64,000 nucleotides of DNA from Struthio camelus (Eukaryota > Chordata > Aves > Struthioniformes > Struthionidae), in the NCBI RefSeq assembly GCF_040807025.1, contig NC_090964.1:6200001-6264000 (forward strand), written 5' to 3'. Positions 26,401-37,519 of the stretch are shown one piece after another. The translations under genes were made by a program, and so were the position numbers. Each line of letters opens with the position of its first letter. The first letter of the stretch is position 1. The notes below the pieces were generated by a model. It saw nothing but the letters and a program-made list of their open reading frames with translations, did no database searches and had not been told where the DNA came from.

Positions 26401-28077
26401 CAGTGTTGGTCAGGTGCTGATTCGCCCCCTTCATCTCCCATCCCAGCCCCTGAAATCTTCCCTCAGCCTGGACAGACGGCTGCCTGGCTTATCTGAAGAA
26501 GCAGTTTGCAGGGGGTGCTGCAGAGGATTATCTGTCTGCAAGAAATATTATCCACGGCTGCTGTCTCCAGCCGGGGATTTAACGCAGTGCGGAGGGGGAG
26601 CAGCACCTCATCCCCACCATCCGCGAGGGGAAGGGGTATGGGTGGTCTCCAGGGTGCTGGAGTCCCTCCAGGAGACATTGGGCACCCTCAGTGCAACCCC
26701 TGCCAAAACTCCTGGTTTGCATGAGTTTCACGAATTTGCCAGTTCTCAGCTCCCAGCAGGCCGGTGCATTGGCTGCGACCTCAGGGGGTTTCACTGCCTG
26801 GCCACGGCGGCTGCCCCTGGGGCTGCAGGAGGCCACGTGGAGCTCTCGGGCAGGGGATGAGGACCGCGTGGGGGGAGTCTGCCCCCGCGGCCCCGTTCCT
26901 GGCCCCTGGGCCAGGGGGGATGCCGGCAGGACGCGGGTGCAGGGCTGGCTCTTGCCCCGCAGGGCTGACCGGGCACGCGGAGGTGGTGAGGGTTGTCTTC
27001 GACCCCCAGAAGATCAGCTACAAGGACCTTCTCAAAGTCTTCTGGGAGAACCATGACCCCACGCAAGGTAGGGCTGAACCGCAGGGCCGGCTGGCGGTGA
27101 CAGGGTCCCTGGTTCAGCCTGGGGGCTGCCCCAGAGCCCTGCCCCGGGGGCTGCCCCCAAATCGGCTCCAAGGAGGGTCCTTTGCACCTCCACCCCTTGC
27201 TGCTCCATGCAGGTGCTCTTAGAGACCCAGGGCTTCTTTATTCCCTCCCCAGTTCCCAAACCCTGGCTCCCTGTAAGCCATGAAGGGCAGGATGGGGAAA
27301 CCGAGGCACAGAGGAGGGCACAGCCCTGGGGCTGGGGGGTGCAGAGCCAAGGCAGGATTAAGCCCCAGACATCCCAGCGTGCTGCACCCACCATCATACT
27401 GCCCCTTCCTGGGGTCAGCTCTGCAGCTGTGCCCCTCCTGCCTCAGTTTCCCCATCCGCCGAAGGGTGCCTGTTGCCTCCCAGTGGGATTGGGCTCAACG
27501 GGTGCCCCATCACCCCCTCCCGGGTGCTTTCACCCCCCCCCCCCAGGCATGAGGCAGCAAGAGGACGTGGGCACCCAGTACCGCTCCGTCATCTACACCC
27601 TAGGCCCCGAGCAGGGCGAAGAGGCCCGCCGGAGCATGGCAGCTTACCAGGAGGTAGGGCTGGGGGCACGGGCCCTGCTTTTGGGGCAGCAGGACCCTCA
27701 CTGAGGCTTTTTTCTGGGGGAGGGGAGCAGGTTTTGCCCTGGCCTAGTTTGCTCAGGGCAAAAGTAATAGGGTACCTATTACTCATGGGGGTGCTGGGGT
27801 GAGTGCTGGGAGGGTCAGGGTGGCAAGGCGAGGACCCCCCCCCTTGCAGCCCTGCCCAGCATCACCCCGATGTGGGTGGCAGGGATGTGGGTGCCTCCTG
27901 CCCTCTGCCCGCTCCTAGGAGCTGAGCAAGTGGCGGCGGGGGGCCATCACCACGGCCGTCGAGCCGGCCGGCGACTTCTTCTACGCCGAGGACTGCCACC
28001 AGCAGTACCTGCACAAGGTGCCCGGAGGCTCCTGCAGCCTCAAGGGCACCGGCGTCGCCTGCCCCATGGTCCCGTGA
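23487..28077 (+). CDS. MSRA: Peptide methionine-S-sulfoxide reductase A-like (six exons)
   Basis: Reduces the S epimer of methionine sulfoxide in proteins, using thioredoxin. Coding exons: 23487-23559, about 25158-25226, 25524-25643, 26963-27067, 27547-27653 and 27919-28077. All junctions are GT-AG and the phases agree, giving 210 residues. The N-terminus matches the cytosolic start of MSRA (EALPGR near residue 13, then HAVNGN), which is why the ATG at 23487 was chosen; the frame is open further upstream. Catalytic Cys51 lies in GCFWG. The GTQYRS and [10 protein letters not shown] motifs are present, and the resolving cysteines are Cys197 and Cys206 in a glycine-rich tail. The usual second Tyr of YAEDYHQQYL is Cys184 here. 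No mitochondrial presequence is visible. The gene spans under 5 kb, whereas human MSRA is very long and lies in unrelated synteny, so a paralogue is more likely than the MSRA orthologue. Confidence 0.93.
27280..27330 (+). repeat. MIR/CORE-SINE fragment
   Basis: 'ggatggggaaaccgaggcac' matches the MIR core (GATGGGGAAACTGAGGCACAGAG). Within intron 4 of the MSRA-like gene. Confidence 0.55.
27430..27480 (-). repeat. MIR/CORE-SINE fragment
   Basis: 'tgcctcagtttccccatcc' is the reverse complement of the MIR core. Same intron as the fragment at 27280 but in the opposite orientation, so these are separate insertions or a rearranged copy. Confidence 0.55.
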
Positions 28078-28267
28078 GGCCACCGGGGGCCCGTGCCGGA
28101 GCCCTCGGCCCCACTCCTCCTTGCCTTCCTCTTCCTCGCTCCCTCTCTCCGGGGATGGAGGAGGGCTCCTGTGGGCACTACCATGGCCTGTGGCCACCTC
28201 TGCATCCCTGGGGACGGTGGTGCTGGCTCGTCCCCTCTGTTGTGCTGCTCTGCTTCACCCCAACCCA

Positions 28268-28273
28268 ATTAAA
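28268..28273 (+). terminator. Poly(A) signal ATTAAA of the MSRA-like gene
   Basis: ATTAAA 190 bases after the MSRA-like stop codon, followed by a C-rich then TG-rich stretch. This is the most common variant hexamer and predicts a short 3'UTR of about 210 bases. Confidence 0.7.
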
Positions 28274-28429
28274 GCTGTGCCCCCCCCCACCTTGTCCTGT
28301 TCGGTCTCATGGGTGCAGCCACAGGGACAGTGTGAGGACCCTGCTCGGGCTTGTTCCACGGCAGGGGGGCGGTGAGCTGGGGGCTGGTGGTCCCAGGGCC
28401 AGTGGGGAACTGGGGCTGGTGGTCCAGGG

Positions 28430-28860
28430 AGCTGGTGGGGCACAGGGGGCTGGTGGTCTCGGGGGGTTCAGTGGTCCTGGAGGCTGGTGGGGCACAGGGG
28501 GCTGGTGGTCTAGGGAGGCTCAGTGGTCCAGGAGTCTGGTGGGGCACAGGGGGCTGGTGGTCTGGAGGGGGGTTCAGTGGTCCAGGAGTCTGGTGGGGCA
28601 CAGGGGGCTAGTGGTCTAGGGAGGCTCAGTGGTCCAGGAGTCTGGTGGGGCACAGGGGGCTGGTGGTCTGGAGGGGGGTTCAGTGGTCCAGGAGTCTGGT
28701 GGGGCGCAGGGGGCTGGTGGTCTCGGGGGGGTTCAGTGGTCCAGGAGTCTGGTGGGGCACAGGGGGATGGTGGTCTAGGGAGGCTCATTGGTCCAGGAGT
28801 CTGGTGGGGCACAGGGGGCTGGTGGTCTGGGGGGGTTCAGTGGTCCAGGGGCTGGTGGCC
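28430..28860. repeat. Minisatellite, about 8 units of 52-54 bp
   Basis: The anchor 'ggtggggcacagggggctgg' recurs at intervals of 52, 52, 54, 52, 54, 53 and 52 bases. Units alternate between two variants: one with 'tctagggaggctcag' and one with a G-run followed by 'ttcag'. The alternation suggests dimer (about 106 bp) duplication. One strand is strongly G-rich. Long open frames through it are by-products of unit length and lack of stop codons. It begins just past the MSRA-like poly(A) site. Confidence 0.9.
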
Positions 28861-29039
28861 CCGGGGGGTTGGTGGCTGGGGCTCCGGCGGGGCGGTCCCA
28901 CCGCCGGCCGGCAGGGGGCAGTGCCGAGCCCCGCGGCGCCTCCGCCCGCCAGGGGGCAGCAGCGGCTCAGGCAGGCACGGCGTGCGCATACGGGGACTTA
29001 CGGCACGGGCAGGGAATGCGTGCGCCCACAGGTACTTAC

Positions 29040-29215
29040 GGCAGGGCAGGTACGGCGGGCGCAGGTACATGCGTGCACATACGTGCCCGTGCACATGCTC
29101 ACGCTCAGCCATGTGCACATCACGTGTGCACACACGTGTGCCCATCACATGCACACACGCATCGCATGGACATGTGTGCATGCACACACGCATCCCGCAA
29201 ACGCCCCGGGCAGGC
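29040..29215. repeat. Degenerate alternating CA/CG (Z-DNA-prone) tract
   Basis: Dense gcacac, cacgtg and gcatgc words over about 175 bases, mostly alternating pyrimidine-purine. A diverged CA-repeat descendant. Confidence 0.6.
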
Positions 29216-31014
29216 CAACGCCATCCCACCGCGCCTGCGGGAACCCGTGTGCGGGGAACACGGGGTGCACAGGGTGGGGAGGTGGGGCTCGGGCCCCCCA
29301 GGCTGCGTCCTCTGGCTCGCCCAGGCTGTGGGTGCACGTGGGTCTCCCTGGCCCCATGCACAGTCTGGGGTGGGCAGAGAGGGATGCTCTGGGTCCTCAT
29401 CCTGCCCCCTTCCCCCACCACATCCCTCCTGTCCCCAAACCCTGAGGCTGCCATGGCCCAGGGTAGGAGATGGGGACAGCCCTCCCCAGTCCTTCCCCTG
29501 CTCCCAGGCTGGGCTGCAGGAGGAGAGAGCTCCCCTGCCTGGCCGGGGAGCTGGTGCTGAGCACCTGGAAGGGCTTTGGGGGTCAGGACCCTCAGGACGG
29601 GTGGAAGATCTGAGCCCCACCGTGGCCTCCTGCTGCGGTGCCCCCGCTGGCCTGCAGCCCCTCCGCGGGGTCTCTGCCACAGCCGGGCTCAGCCCTGCAA
29701 CACCGCGGGGCCTTTGCATCAGTCCTGGGCCCTCGGCTCCCCCCAAACCACCCCGCCAGCCGGGTGCCGCGCGGAGGCTGATCTGATAGCGCAGCCCGGC
29801 GGGGAAGCGGGGCTGGGGCAGCTGCCGGGGGAGGAAACGCCGCGGGGGCCCGGGTGAGCCGGCGGCAGGGCGCTGCCTGCGACGGCGCACGGCTGCCCGG
29901 GGTCGGGGTGCGGGGTGCTGCCTCGGTGGGACATCGAGGGGAGGGAGGGCCTGTGAGGCTTCCCCATCCCCCTGCCCACGGGGGATGATTTGGGACTGCC
30001 GGCACCCCGACCCCTCTGCATGGCCCTGGCACGCTGGAGCAAGCTCAGCCTCGCCATGGGGGTGTCCCAAATAACCCCCCCACCCGAGCAGAGACTCAGC
30101 GCTGTCCCGGCACCCCGAGAGACTCACCCCGTGCCTGCAGCAGCCAGGGTCTCCCCAGCTCTGGGCTGCAGGAACCCCCCCCCCGGCTGCTTCCCGCTGC
30201 CTCGGCTCTTTGCACCCCGGCCTGCCCATAGCTACTGGGGTGACTGGGCTGCACTGGGGCAACCTGGCTGACAACTCTCAAAGGGCAAAGGGGAGACCCT
30301 GGATCGCCCACCCCATGTTTCTCCCTATAGCACCTTTTCCCAGCTGCTACAGTAACAGGCCCAAGCGATGACGGACAGATCCCGTGACGGACTGATGTGC
30401 TGCAGGGGTGCCGGGTGCCCCACGCTGGCCACCAAAGGGTTAATGGCCCCTCTTAGCCCCATCGGAGCTGCAAGCAGCCCCAGGTGTGTGATGGGGAGCC
30501 CCCAGGAGGGGCTGGCCGGTGGGGTCTGCGCCCGTCCTGGGACAGGCTGCCCCCGGAGCTGCCCACGGGGTTGCTTTGCCCCCAAGACAGCTCTTTCCCA
30601 GAGCTGGGTGTCTGCTGGCTCCCCGTCCTGGGGGGGGGGCCTCAAGCAGCCGATGTGTCCCCACCACCCCCAGTTCCCAGCAACTGGGGGTCCCATGTGT
30701 GGGTGTCCCCAGGGGTGGGGAGATGGGGTTTGCTGGGGGTGGAGGGACGGGGGATGCCCTGGGCCAGCGGGGGAAGAGGTGGGTGCAGGAGGCCACGCTG
30801 GGCCCCCTCCAGTGTTCCCAGGAAAAGCTGGTGGGTCACGTTTGCTTCGGCTCGGCAAAGCCTTCCCGCAGGGATGGCGCGCCGGGTGCACGGAGCTGTA
30901 CGGGCAAGCCTGCCCCGTAGCGATGGGCCTGCGTTGGCACCAGGGTGCCCCAAGGCCACCGAGCTCAGGGCAGCGGCGGGACCGGAAACCACGGGCCAGC
31001 CAGCTCCGAAACCA

Positions 31015-31050
31015 CACGCGGCCGGGACCCAGGAGTCCTGGGCTGGGTCT
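31015..31050 (+). repeat. MIR/CORE-SINE 3' fragment
   Basis: 'gggacccaggagtcctgggc' resembles the MIR 3' segment (GAACCCAGGAGTCCTGGCTC), a form that is very common in turtles and crocodilians. Confidence 0.4.
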
Positions 31051-31568
31051 GGCTGCGGGAAACCTCAGCATCCCTCGGGGCGGGGGGAACCTGCGGTGCC
31101 GTGGGGGGAAACGTCGTCCGCAATGGGGGGTGCCGAGCCGCCTGTGATGTTTTGGAGTGCCTTGAGATGTCCCCCGCGTCCCCCTGTGTGCTGGGGGGGG
31201 GGGTTCTGGCCTCCCCAATGCCCTTTTGCTCCTCTCTCAAAGGGGGATTTGGGGGCTGGTTTTGTGGCCCTGGTTTTAAAGCAAAAAGGATGACGAGAAA
31301 CGAAAATGAAGCCGAAAGCCCCCACGGACAAGGTCGGCGAGGGCGAGTGAAAGCGGAAAAGTGAGAAGGCAGCTTTTGGGTGGGGGGGGCCCACTGGGGT
31401 CCATCTGGGCCCAGGGAGGGGTGACAAGCCGGGCCCGGGGGGGTCCCCTGGGGGCCTGCAGGTGCCATGCGCCGGGGGGGGGGTGACATCCCCCCACTGC
31501 CCTTCCTCACCACCGCCGCTGCGAGTCTTTGGGGCAGGTTTTCAGCACCGCGCGGCTGCTCCCGTCCG

Positions 31569-31598
31569 CCGAGACGGACGGACGGACGGACGGACGGA
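31569..31598. repeat. (GGAC)n tetranucleotide repeat
   Basis: About seven uninterrupted ggac units. Confidence 0.85.
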
Positions 31599-31722
31599 GC
31601 CCCAGGAGATGCCAGCCAGCCCGGGCACAGCCACGGCACCCAGCGTGGAGCTGAGCCCGGGGTGGGACCGGTCCGGTGGCTCATCCCCAAACCTGGGAGG
31701 GGACAGCAGCTCTTTAGAAAGT

Positions 31723-31815
31723 GAAGTTACCCCAGTGAAACGAAGGAGAAAAAAGAAGAGGAAGAAAAAAAAAAAAGAAAGAAAGAAAGAAAAAAAAGGC
31801 CCGGAGAAAGAAAGC
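31723..31815 (+). repeat. Polypurine (A/G) tract
   Basis: Nearly pure A/G over about 70 bases (gaagg, gaaaa and gaaag words). It could form triplex (H-DNA). In one frame it reads as a Lys/Arg run inside a short open frame (see findings). Confidence 0.7.
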
Positions 31816-33384
31816 GGCAGGTCGGCTTCCGGCCGCCGCGCGTGCTCTCGGCACCTGGCCCTGCAGCTGCGGCGGCACCGCTTGTTTTTGAAGGGGGAGT
31901 TCAATAAGAACGAAAGCCGCGGCCGGTGGATCGGGGCCGGCGAGCGGGCTTGAGCCTGGCTCCGGGGGCTCCTCCGGCGGGGACGGCGCCGGCCGGCTCA
32001 CGGGGCGCGTGGTGTCCTTTCTCGGCCCCGGCGCGATGCTGCCGCGGGGCCTGGGGGCTTTTTTTTTTTTTTTTTTTTTTTTTTGCACCGGGGTGGGGGG
32101 AAGATTTTTTGTATTATTTTGTTTGCATGCAGGAGCCTGCGGGGAGAAAGAGTGGCAGCGTTCCCGAAAGCCTGAGATTTGCGTGGATTTTTTTTTGTTT
32201 CCCCCCAATCCCCAGCTGCTGGAGTGCCGGGATGCTGGAGGGCTGCTGGGGACAGAGGCGCGCTGGGGCGGTGACAGCGGGGACCTGCCGGGCTTTGCTT
32301 CTTCGTTAGGGCTCGGAGGCTGCGATGGATATTTAGGGCTGGGAAGAACTAGGGTGCCCACGAGGGCCGGATGCTGCCCCCAGCGTTCCTGCTCACCGAG
32401 GGAGGGTTTGGGGGTGCTGAGCATGGGGGAATGCAACCGGCCCCGAGCGGGTCCCCAGCCGCGATGGCGCTGAGCGTTTTGTGCCTGGATCTTGCCCAGA
32501 GGCTCGGCGCTGCGTCTCCCTCCATCACGCCCCAGCAGGGATTTTGTCCCCAGCTCCCGGTGTCCCCGCGTCCCTCCTGAGCATCCTCAGCAGCCGGGGT
32601 GGCTCCCGCTCGGCTGCTGGCCCCGGCTCCGTGGGGTGCAGGATGGGGCGTGGGGCCCGGCGGCACCATGTCCCCGGGGAGGATGGCACTGTGGGGGGAC
32701 TCTCTGATGTCTATTGGGGTTGAGCCGTGCCCGAGCCGAGGCGCTGGGTGTGTGATGGTGAAGGGAGGCAGGATTTGACCCCAGGGTGCTGCCACCTGTG
32801 TCTTCCCTTTCCTGGGAGGGGCCCTTGAGGGGAGCAGCCTGGGGGGGGGTCCTTCCCATCCTGTCCCTCCCGCCGTGCCGTCACCCCTCACCTGGCACCT
32901 GCCCCAGGCGGGTGCAAACTCTGTGTCAGAGGAAGTGGAGAGGAGGCTGGGGGGGGGGGGGACGGAGCCATCTGCCCCCCCCCCCCCCCCCGGGGCCAGG
33001 CCGGTCCCTGGCACCGGGACAGAAGTGCTGAGGTGCCCCCCGCCGGCCCCGTCCGTCTGTCCCTCCCGCGTTCAAACTGCTGGTTCCAGCCTGGCCCCTG
33101 GGAGGGCTGCGATGAGTTTGCAAGGTCTCAGCCCGGCGGCTCAGCGCATCCCCGTGGGACGGCCGGGGTGGGGTGCGGGGGGGTGGGGGGAGACCAGAGC
33201 GCCCTTCTGTGCCCAGAGCAGCGGCGCTTCTTGCGCAGGTGCCTGCGGGCCGGCGGCTCCGGCTGCCCCGGCGCTTCCCGGCTGGCGGCTCCGCTCTCTG
33301 CCCTGTTCTGAGAAAGAGGTGCCGGGCCGCCCCTGCGCCGCGGCCCGCGGGGCCGGATGAGCGGCTGAGCTCGGGGAGGGGGTG

Positions 33385-33625
33385 TGCACGCGTTATTTAT
33401 ATTGATGGAGCTATTTGAAGGGCTTTTCGCCGAGTGAACAAAATAACAATTCAGGCTGGTTTGAAAAGCGCCTAAACCGCGGCAGGAAACCCAAATTGTA
33501 CAAATGCAGATGTGAGTGGAAAATACTCTTGAGTTGGTTGCGCTGGCTTTCACCTTAGCTAAAAATAAAGCGGGCTTATTAGAGGCTGATGGGTGCTGAG
33601 ATAAAGCATCTTCCTCCCCCCGCCG
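33385..33625. promoter_or_regulatory. Candidate enhancer, MEF2/GATA/SOX-like motifs
   Basis: A well-defined AT-rich island of complex sequence between GC-rich blocks. It holds a perfect MEF2 consensus CTAAAAATAA (33559-33568), 'ttatttatattgatgg' (forkhead/homeodomain-like), 'aaaataacaatt' (SOX-like AACAAT) and 'gagataaag' (GATA). All frames are closed. It lies 7.4 kb upstream of ID3, so an ID3 enhancer is a plausible role, by inference from motifs and position only. Confidence 0.35.
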
Positions 33626-34537
33626 AGTTTTTCCACGGGGGCCGGGACGGCTTCCCGCGATGCCGTGGGGTCACGCCGAGGGCCGCGGCACAGGCGAAAC
33701 GCGGCCGTGGGCTGTGCGGGGCTGGCCCGTGGCCCGGCAGCCCCGTCCCCGGCTCAGGGTGCCGGCAGGCAGAGGCCCGGCGTTGTTTTGGGGAGGATCC
33801 GGGTGATTTTAGGCTGCTGGGTTTGGACCAGGAGGGATGTGATGGTGGTGGGGGGGGAAGATGGGGCTTTTCCGGGCTGCTTTCACCAGGGGCTGCTGCC
33901 AAATCCCGGCGGTGATTTTGGGCTGGGCGGCATGATTTGGGTTGGGGTGAGGATGTGATGATTTTTAACAGTCTTTCTCGCTGTAACGAGGCAGCCTGGC
34001 AAAGCCACATCCTCCCGCAGCTCGGCAGGACCCGGGCGGAGGAATTTGGGGTGCTGAGGAAGGGAGGGGGCCTGCCCTAAGCCACCAGCAGGGCTGGGCG
34101 ACCGGCAGCGAAACCTGGGCTGGGCTGACGGGCTCATCCCCTTCCCAGCACGTTGGGGGCCGATGTGATGCTCTCTGCAGGCGCCGTGCCTCAGTTTCCC
34201 CTCTCTGGACCAGCTTGGGCATGGGGCATCCTGATACTTAACCGCTCGGGGGGGGTCACCCCCATCCCCGCTGCTCTGCACCCAGGGGAGAAGCCACTGG
34301 CGGCAGCAGCGGTCCCGGCTCCCCGGCGCTCGCCCGCCGCCCCCTCACTCCGCGCTGCCGCGGTCGCGGGAGGATATCGTGGGAGGCGGCAGGCGCTGCG
34401 CTCGCGGCGCCCGTGGCAGCGGGGCCCGGGCTCCTCTGAGTCACCAGTGTCCCTGCACCTGCGCCGGGCCCCGGCTGGGAGCTGCAAATAGAGCTGCCGC
34501 CACCTGCGGCGCCCTTCGCGCCCGCGGCACCCACTGC

Positions 34538-34581
34538 CTTCCTCCTCCTCCTCCTCCTCCTCCTCCTCCTCCTCCTCCTCC
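34538..34581. repeat. (CTC)n trinucleotide repeat
   Basis: About 14 uninterrupted cct/ctc units. It reads as a glutamate run on the minus strand, which inflates a minus-strand open frame. Confidence 0.9.
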
Positions 34582-35484
34582 CTTCTCCTTTGCAGGCGAA
34601 ACGATGGGCACAAGGGAAAAGACCGGGGAGGAATCAAGTGGATGAAGGGAAAAGGGAGCAGAGCAAAGCGAGGAGGAACGGGAGCACCCGCGGGGGGGCT
34701 AAAGCACCCTGGGGTGCTGCAGGTGTTGGAGGGACACATCTGGGGTGCTGCTGCCGCCCCCGCTGCCAGCCTGGCCCCCGCACGGGTGGTTTTTTTTTGG
34801 GGGGGGGGGAGTTCAGAGCAATGCACTGGGAGAAAGGAGAGGTGACGGGACGGAGCCGGGTCCCGGGGGATCCCTCATCCGTGCAGGGTGGGGGGGGCCT
34901 GCGGGCGTCCTTGGGGGGAGGCCGTGAGAAAGGAGGCGCGGAGCCCGGCGTGCCAGCGCAGGAAGCGGCGGGAGGGGTGGGGTGGGGGGGAGGCGGCGAG
35001 CGGGCGGCCGGTCCCAGCTCCCCCAGATGAGCCCGTGAGATACCGGCAGCAGGAAGCAGCTGTCGGGGAATCCCGAGCGCCGGCTCTGGGAACGGCGGCC
35101 GCCAGCTGTTAGCGCTGGCCTGGCTGCTGCCGGCTCGCTCCCGCCCTTCCCGGCCGGCCGAGGAAGGGCTGCGGGGGGCCCAGGGCCGGCCGCTGCCTCC
35201 CGCGCACCCGCCGGCTTCCGGGTGCCGCTGCCCGGCCGAGGGGCAGCTCCCTGCGAGGATGCTGTGAGTCACCCGCCAGGCGCCCGCCTGCTCCCGGCCT
35301 GTCCCCGTGGGCCCTCCGGGAGGGATGTTTCGGATGCCCGGGATTTGGCCTGGAAAGCTCTGCTCCTTCCTTTGAGGAAGCTGCGGTTCCCTCTCGCCCT
35401 CTCCTTCCCGGCGCCGCGAGGCGACAGGCTGCAGCGGAGGTGGCGGAGCTGGAGCCGAGACCCTGCTCCCGGGCAGGCCGCGAG

Positions 35485-35515
35485 GGTCGGGGGAAACCGA
35501 GGCACAGAGCGCGGC
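35485..35515 (+). repeat. MIR/CORE-SINE fragment
   Basis: 'gggggaaaccgaggcacaga' matches the MIR core. Confidence 0.45.
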
Positions 35516-36434
35516 TGCGCCCGGGCCGGCCCCATCGTCCCCTGCTGTCCCCTGCGGCGTGGTTCGGGGTCGAGGCTGGGTTTGCACCCCCCCCCCCACC
35601 TCCGTTTGGGATGGTTTTGCTTCTGGTCCTCCCCAGCTGGGAGCGGTGGGGCACGGCGCCCTGCTGGGCGGCTCGTCCCCTCCGTGCCCCCGTCCCATTT
35701 TCCTTACGTGACAAAGTGACATCCTTTCTCTCATTTCTCCTGGACAGGGCCGGTGACTAATGACCAGGCTGGGCAACTAGCCAAAGATGCAGTTGCTAGT
35801 CTCCCTGGAGTGAGAAGGGAGGTGTGGGCTCCTCTCCCTCTTCAGGGGACTTGGTAACCAAGTAACGCCTCCCCTTGTTCACTCTGAACCCTAATGATGG
35901 CCAGCAAGGCCCTTCAGCACACTGTTGCTTTGCATTGCCTGCAGGCTCAGGCAGGGGGGGCTGGCTCTCCTTCGGCAATGGGACAGGGGGAGCTGAGGAA
36001 CCCCTAATTTTAGAGGCCCCCGGAGGCAAATAGTAAGTGCTGCTGCACTGAGGCAACAGGGATGGATGAGGTCCCCCCAGGGTAGCTCCCCAGGCTGTGC
36101 CTCAGTTTCCCTTGAGCTAGGGGTGGCAGTGGGGTTGGATCCCTTCTCTTCCTTGTCCTCCAGCCGTCTCCGAGCTGGGGGAGCGACACCCGCTGTTTCC
36201 CTTTGCTCCCTGCTCCATGCCCCTGGGTCGGCGAGTCCTGCGCTGCCCCATGCCCTTTCCTAGCCCCCCCCAGCCACCCACTATTAAATACATCCCCAGT
36301 CCCCTCCCCGCTCTCAGGGTGAAGCCGCGCGAGGAGCTGGGACGGCTGGGGAGCGGAGCCAGGCCTGCGGAGGCCGAGCGTGCAAGGCACTGCACGACCC
36401 GGGCACCCCGTCTCGAAGCACTCGTGCTCTAGAG

Positions 36435-36475
36435 CTACAGAGGACGTTGGGGAAACTGAGGCACGGAAAAGCCAG
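36435..36475 (+). repeat. MIR/CORE-SINE fragment
   Basis: 'gttggggaaactgaggcacg' matches the MIR core closely. Confidence 0.55.
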
Positions 36476-37074
36476 GCTTGGGGAGGGGGGGTCTGCCCAG
36501 CTCCGAGATGGGATGCTCCATCCCTGCCTTGGGCGCTGAGGGGGGCTAATCCCCAGGCCAAACAGCGCTGGGGACGGGCTCTCGCATTCCCTGGGGCCGG
36601 GCCGAGTCTCCTAGTGACGCCGGCTGGCGCGGGGGCGCGAGAGCCGGGAACGGAGAGCACCCAGCGGTGCCGTGAGAAGCTTTATTTTGGGTGCCGGCAC
36701 GGGTGGTCCCGGTCCTCAGCCCGCTGGGGTTTCCCCGTGCACGGTGCCCATCTCATCCCGGCCAACATGGTTTGGCTCACAAAAAGCGCACCATGACCCC
36801 GGTCCGAGGCGGTCCCGTTGGGGGGCGAAGGGGTAAACCGAGGCATGGGGGTACCTGGAGATCGGCTGGGAGCGGAGCTGCTTCCCGCTCCCGCCCCCGG
36901 CCTGTTTTCAGCATCCTGTCGCTCCTCCGGGTCTGGGGATCCCGTTCGTGATCCCTGTTTGTCCCAAAACATCCGCGGTCCCAGCTGGGACGCCTCAGCC
37001 CGGCTCCGCGGGGAGAGGAGGCATCTGGCAAGACAAAAGGACTTTGGGGCTTTGACCCAAATCGGGGGCCTGGC

Positions 37075-37125
37075 CCAGCCCCGGCTCTGCCACTGAGCGC
37101 GTGAGACCTCCCGGCCCCTCGGAGG
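37075..37125 (-). repeat. MIR fragment
   Basis: 'ccccggctctgccactgagc' followed by a degraded 'gtgagacct' matches the MIR segment CCGGCTCTGCCACTGACTTGCTGTGTGACCTT. Confidence 0.4.
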
Positions 37126-37519
37126 GTGGCTGGGGACCGGGGCGGTCGCGCCAGCAGCTGGGGACCCCCAGGGACTTAGCGCTTTGCAAAAACGCACTTT
37201 GTCACACTGGCCGGGGCCGCGGCCTTGGAGCTGACGCATCCTGTAGGCAGCCGGAGCCAGGAGCGCGGGGGTCTCCTCCCGCCGCCGGGCCTCGGGGAGG
37301 GGGGACCCCGCTTCGCTCCGGGCAGCAGCTCGGCTAGCGGCTGCCACTCGGGCGCTGGGGACGAGATGGGAAGGAGGATGCAGAGCTTGTTTAAGAAGCC
37401 CGAATCCTTTTTTCCCCTTGAGCGGCTGCTCTGATTTCTTCTGCAGCTTGCAAACTGCCCGGCGGCTGCAGCGAGCCCCGTCCCTCGCCCGGGCGCGCGC
37501 GAAAGGGCCTGGGTCAGGG

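Larger units (their letters stand above)
28870..33384. other. GC-rich intergenic stretch
   Basis: No recognised exon. It contains a CA/CG-rich alternating tract (29040-29215), a MIR scrap near 31.0 kb, a (GGAC)n run (31569-31598), a purine tract of A/G (31723-31815), a T run (32058-32083) and several G/C homopolymers. Open frames on both strands overlap and show no known domains. Confidence 0.4.
33626..37519. other. GC-rich intergenic DNA
   Basis: No recognised exon. It includes a (CTC)n run, MIR scraps near 34.2, 35.5, 36.1 and 36.45 kb, and long overlapping GC-driven open frames on both strands. A minus-strand AATAAA lies at about 36671-36676, immediately after the stop of a 444-codon minus-strand open frame (36682-38016; see findings). 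Confidence 0.4.

Noticed and set aside
28430-28860. CRISPR-like array
   Set aside because: Regular spacing, but the units are contiguous near-identical repeats without unique spacers, and the context is a vertebrate chromosome. It is a minisatellite.
29120-30274. 384-codon minus-strand open frame
   Set aside because: Begins in CA-rich simple sequence, shows no domain and has overlapping open frames on the opposite strand.
34634-35776. 380-codon minus-strand open frame
   Set aside because: GC-driven frame with no conserved motif; competing frames of similar length cover the same DNA.
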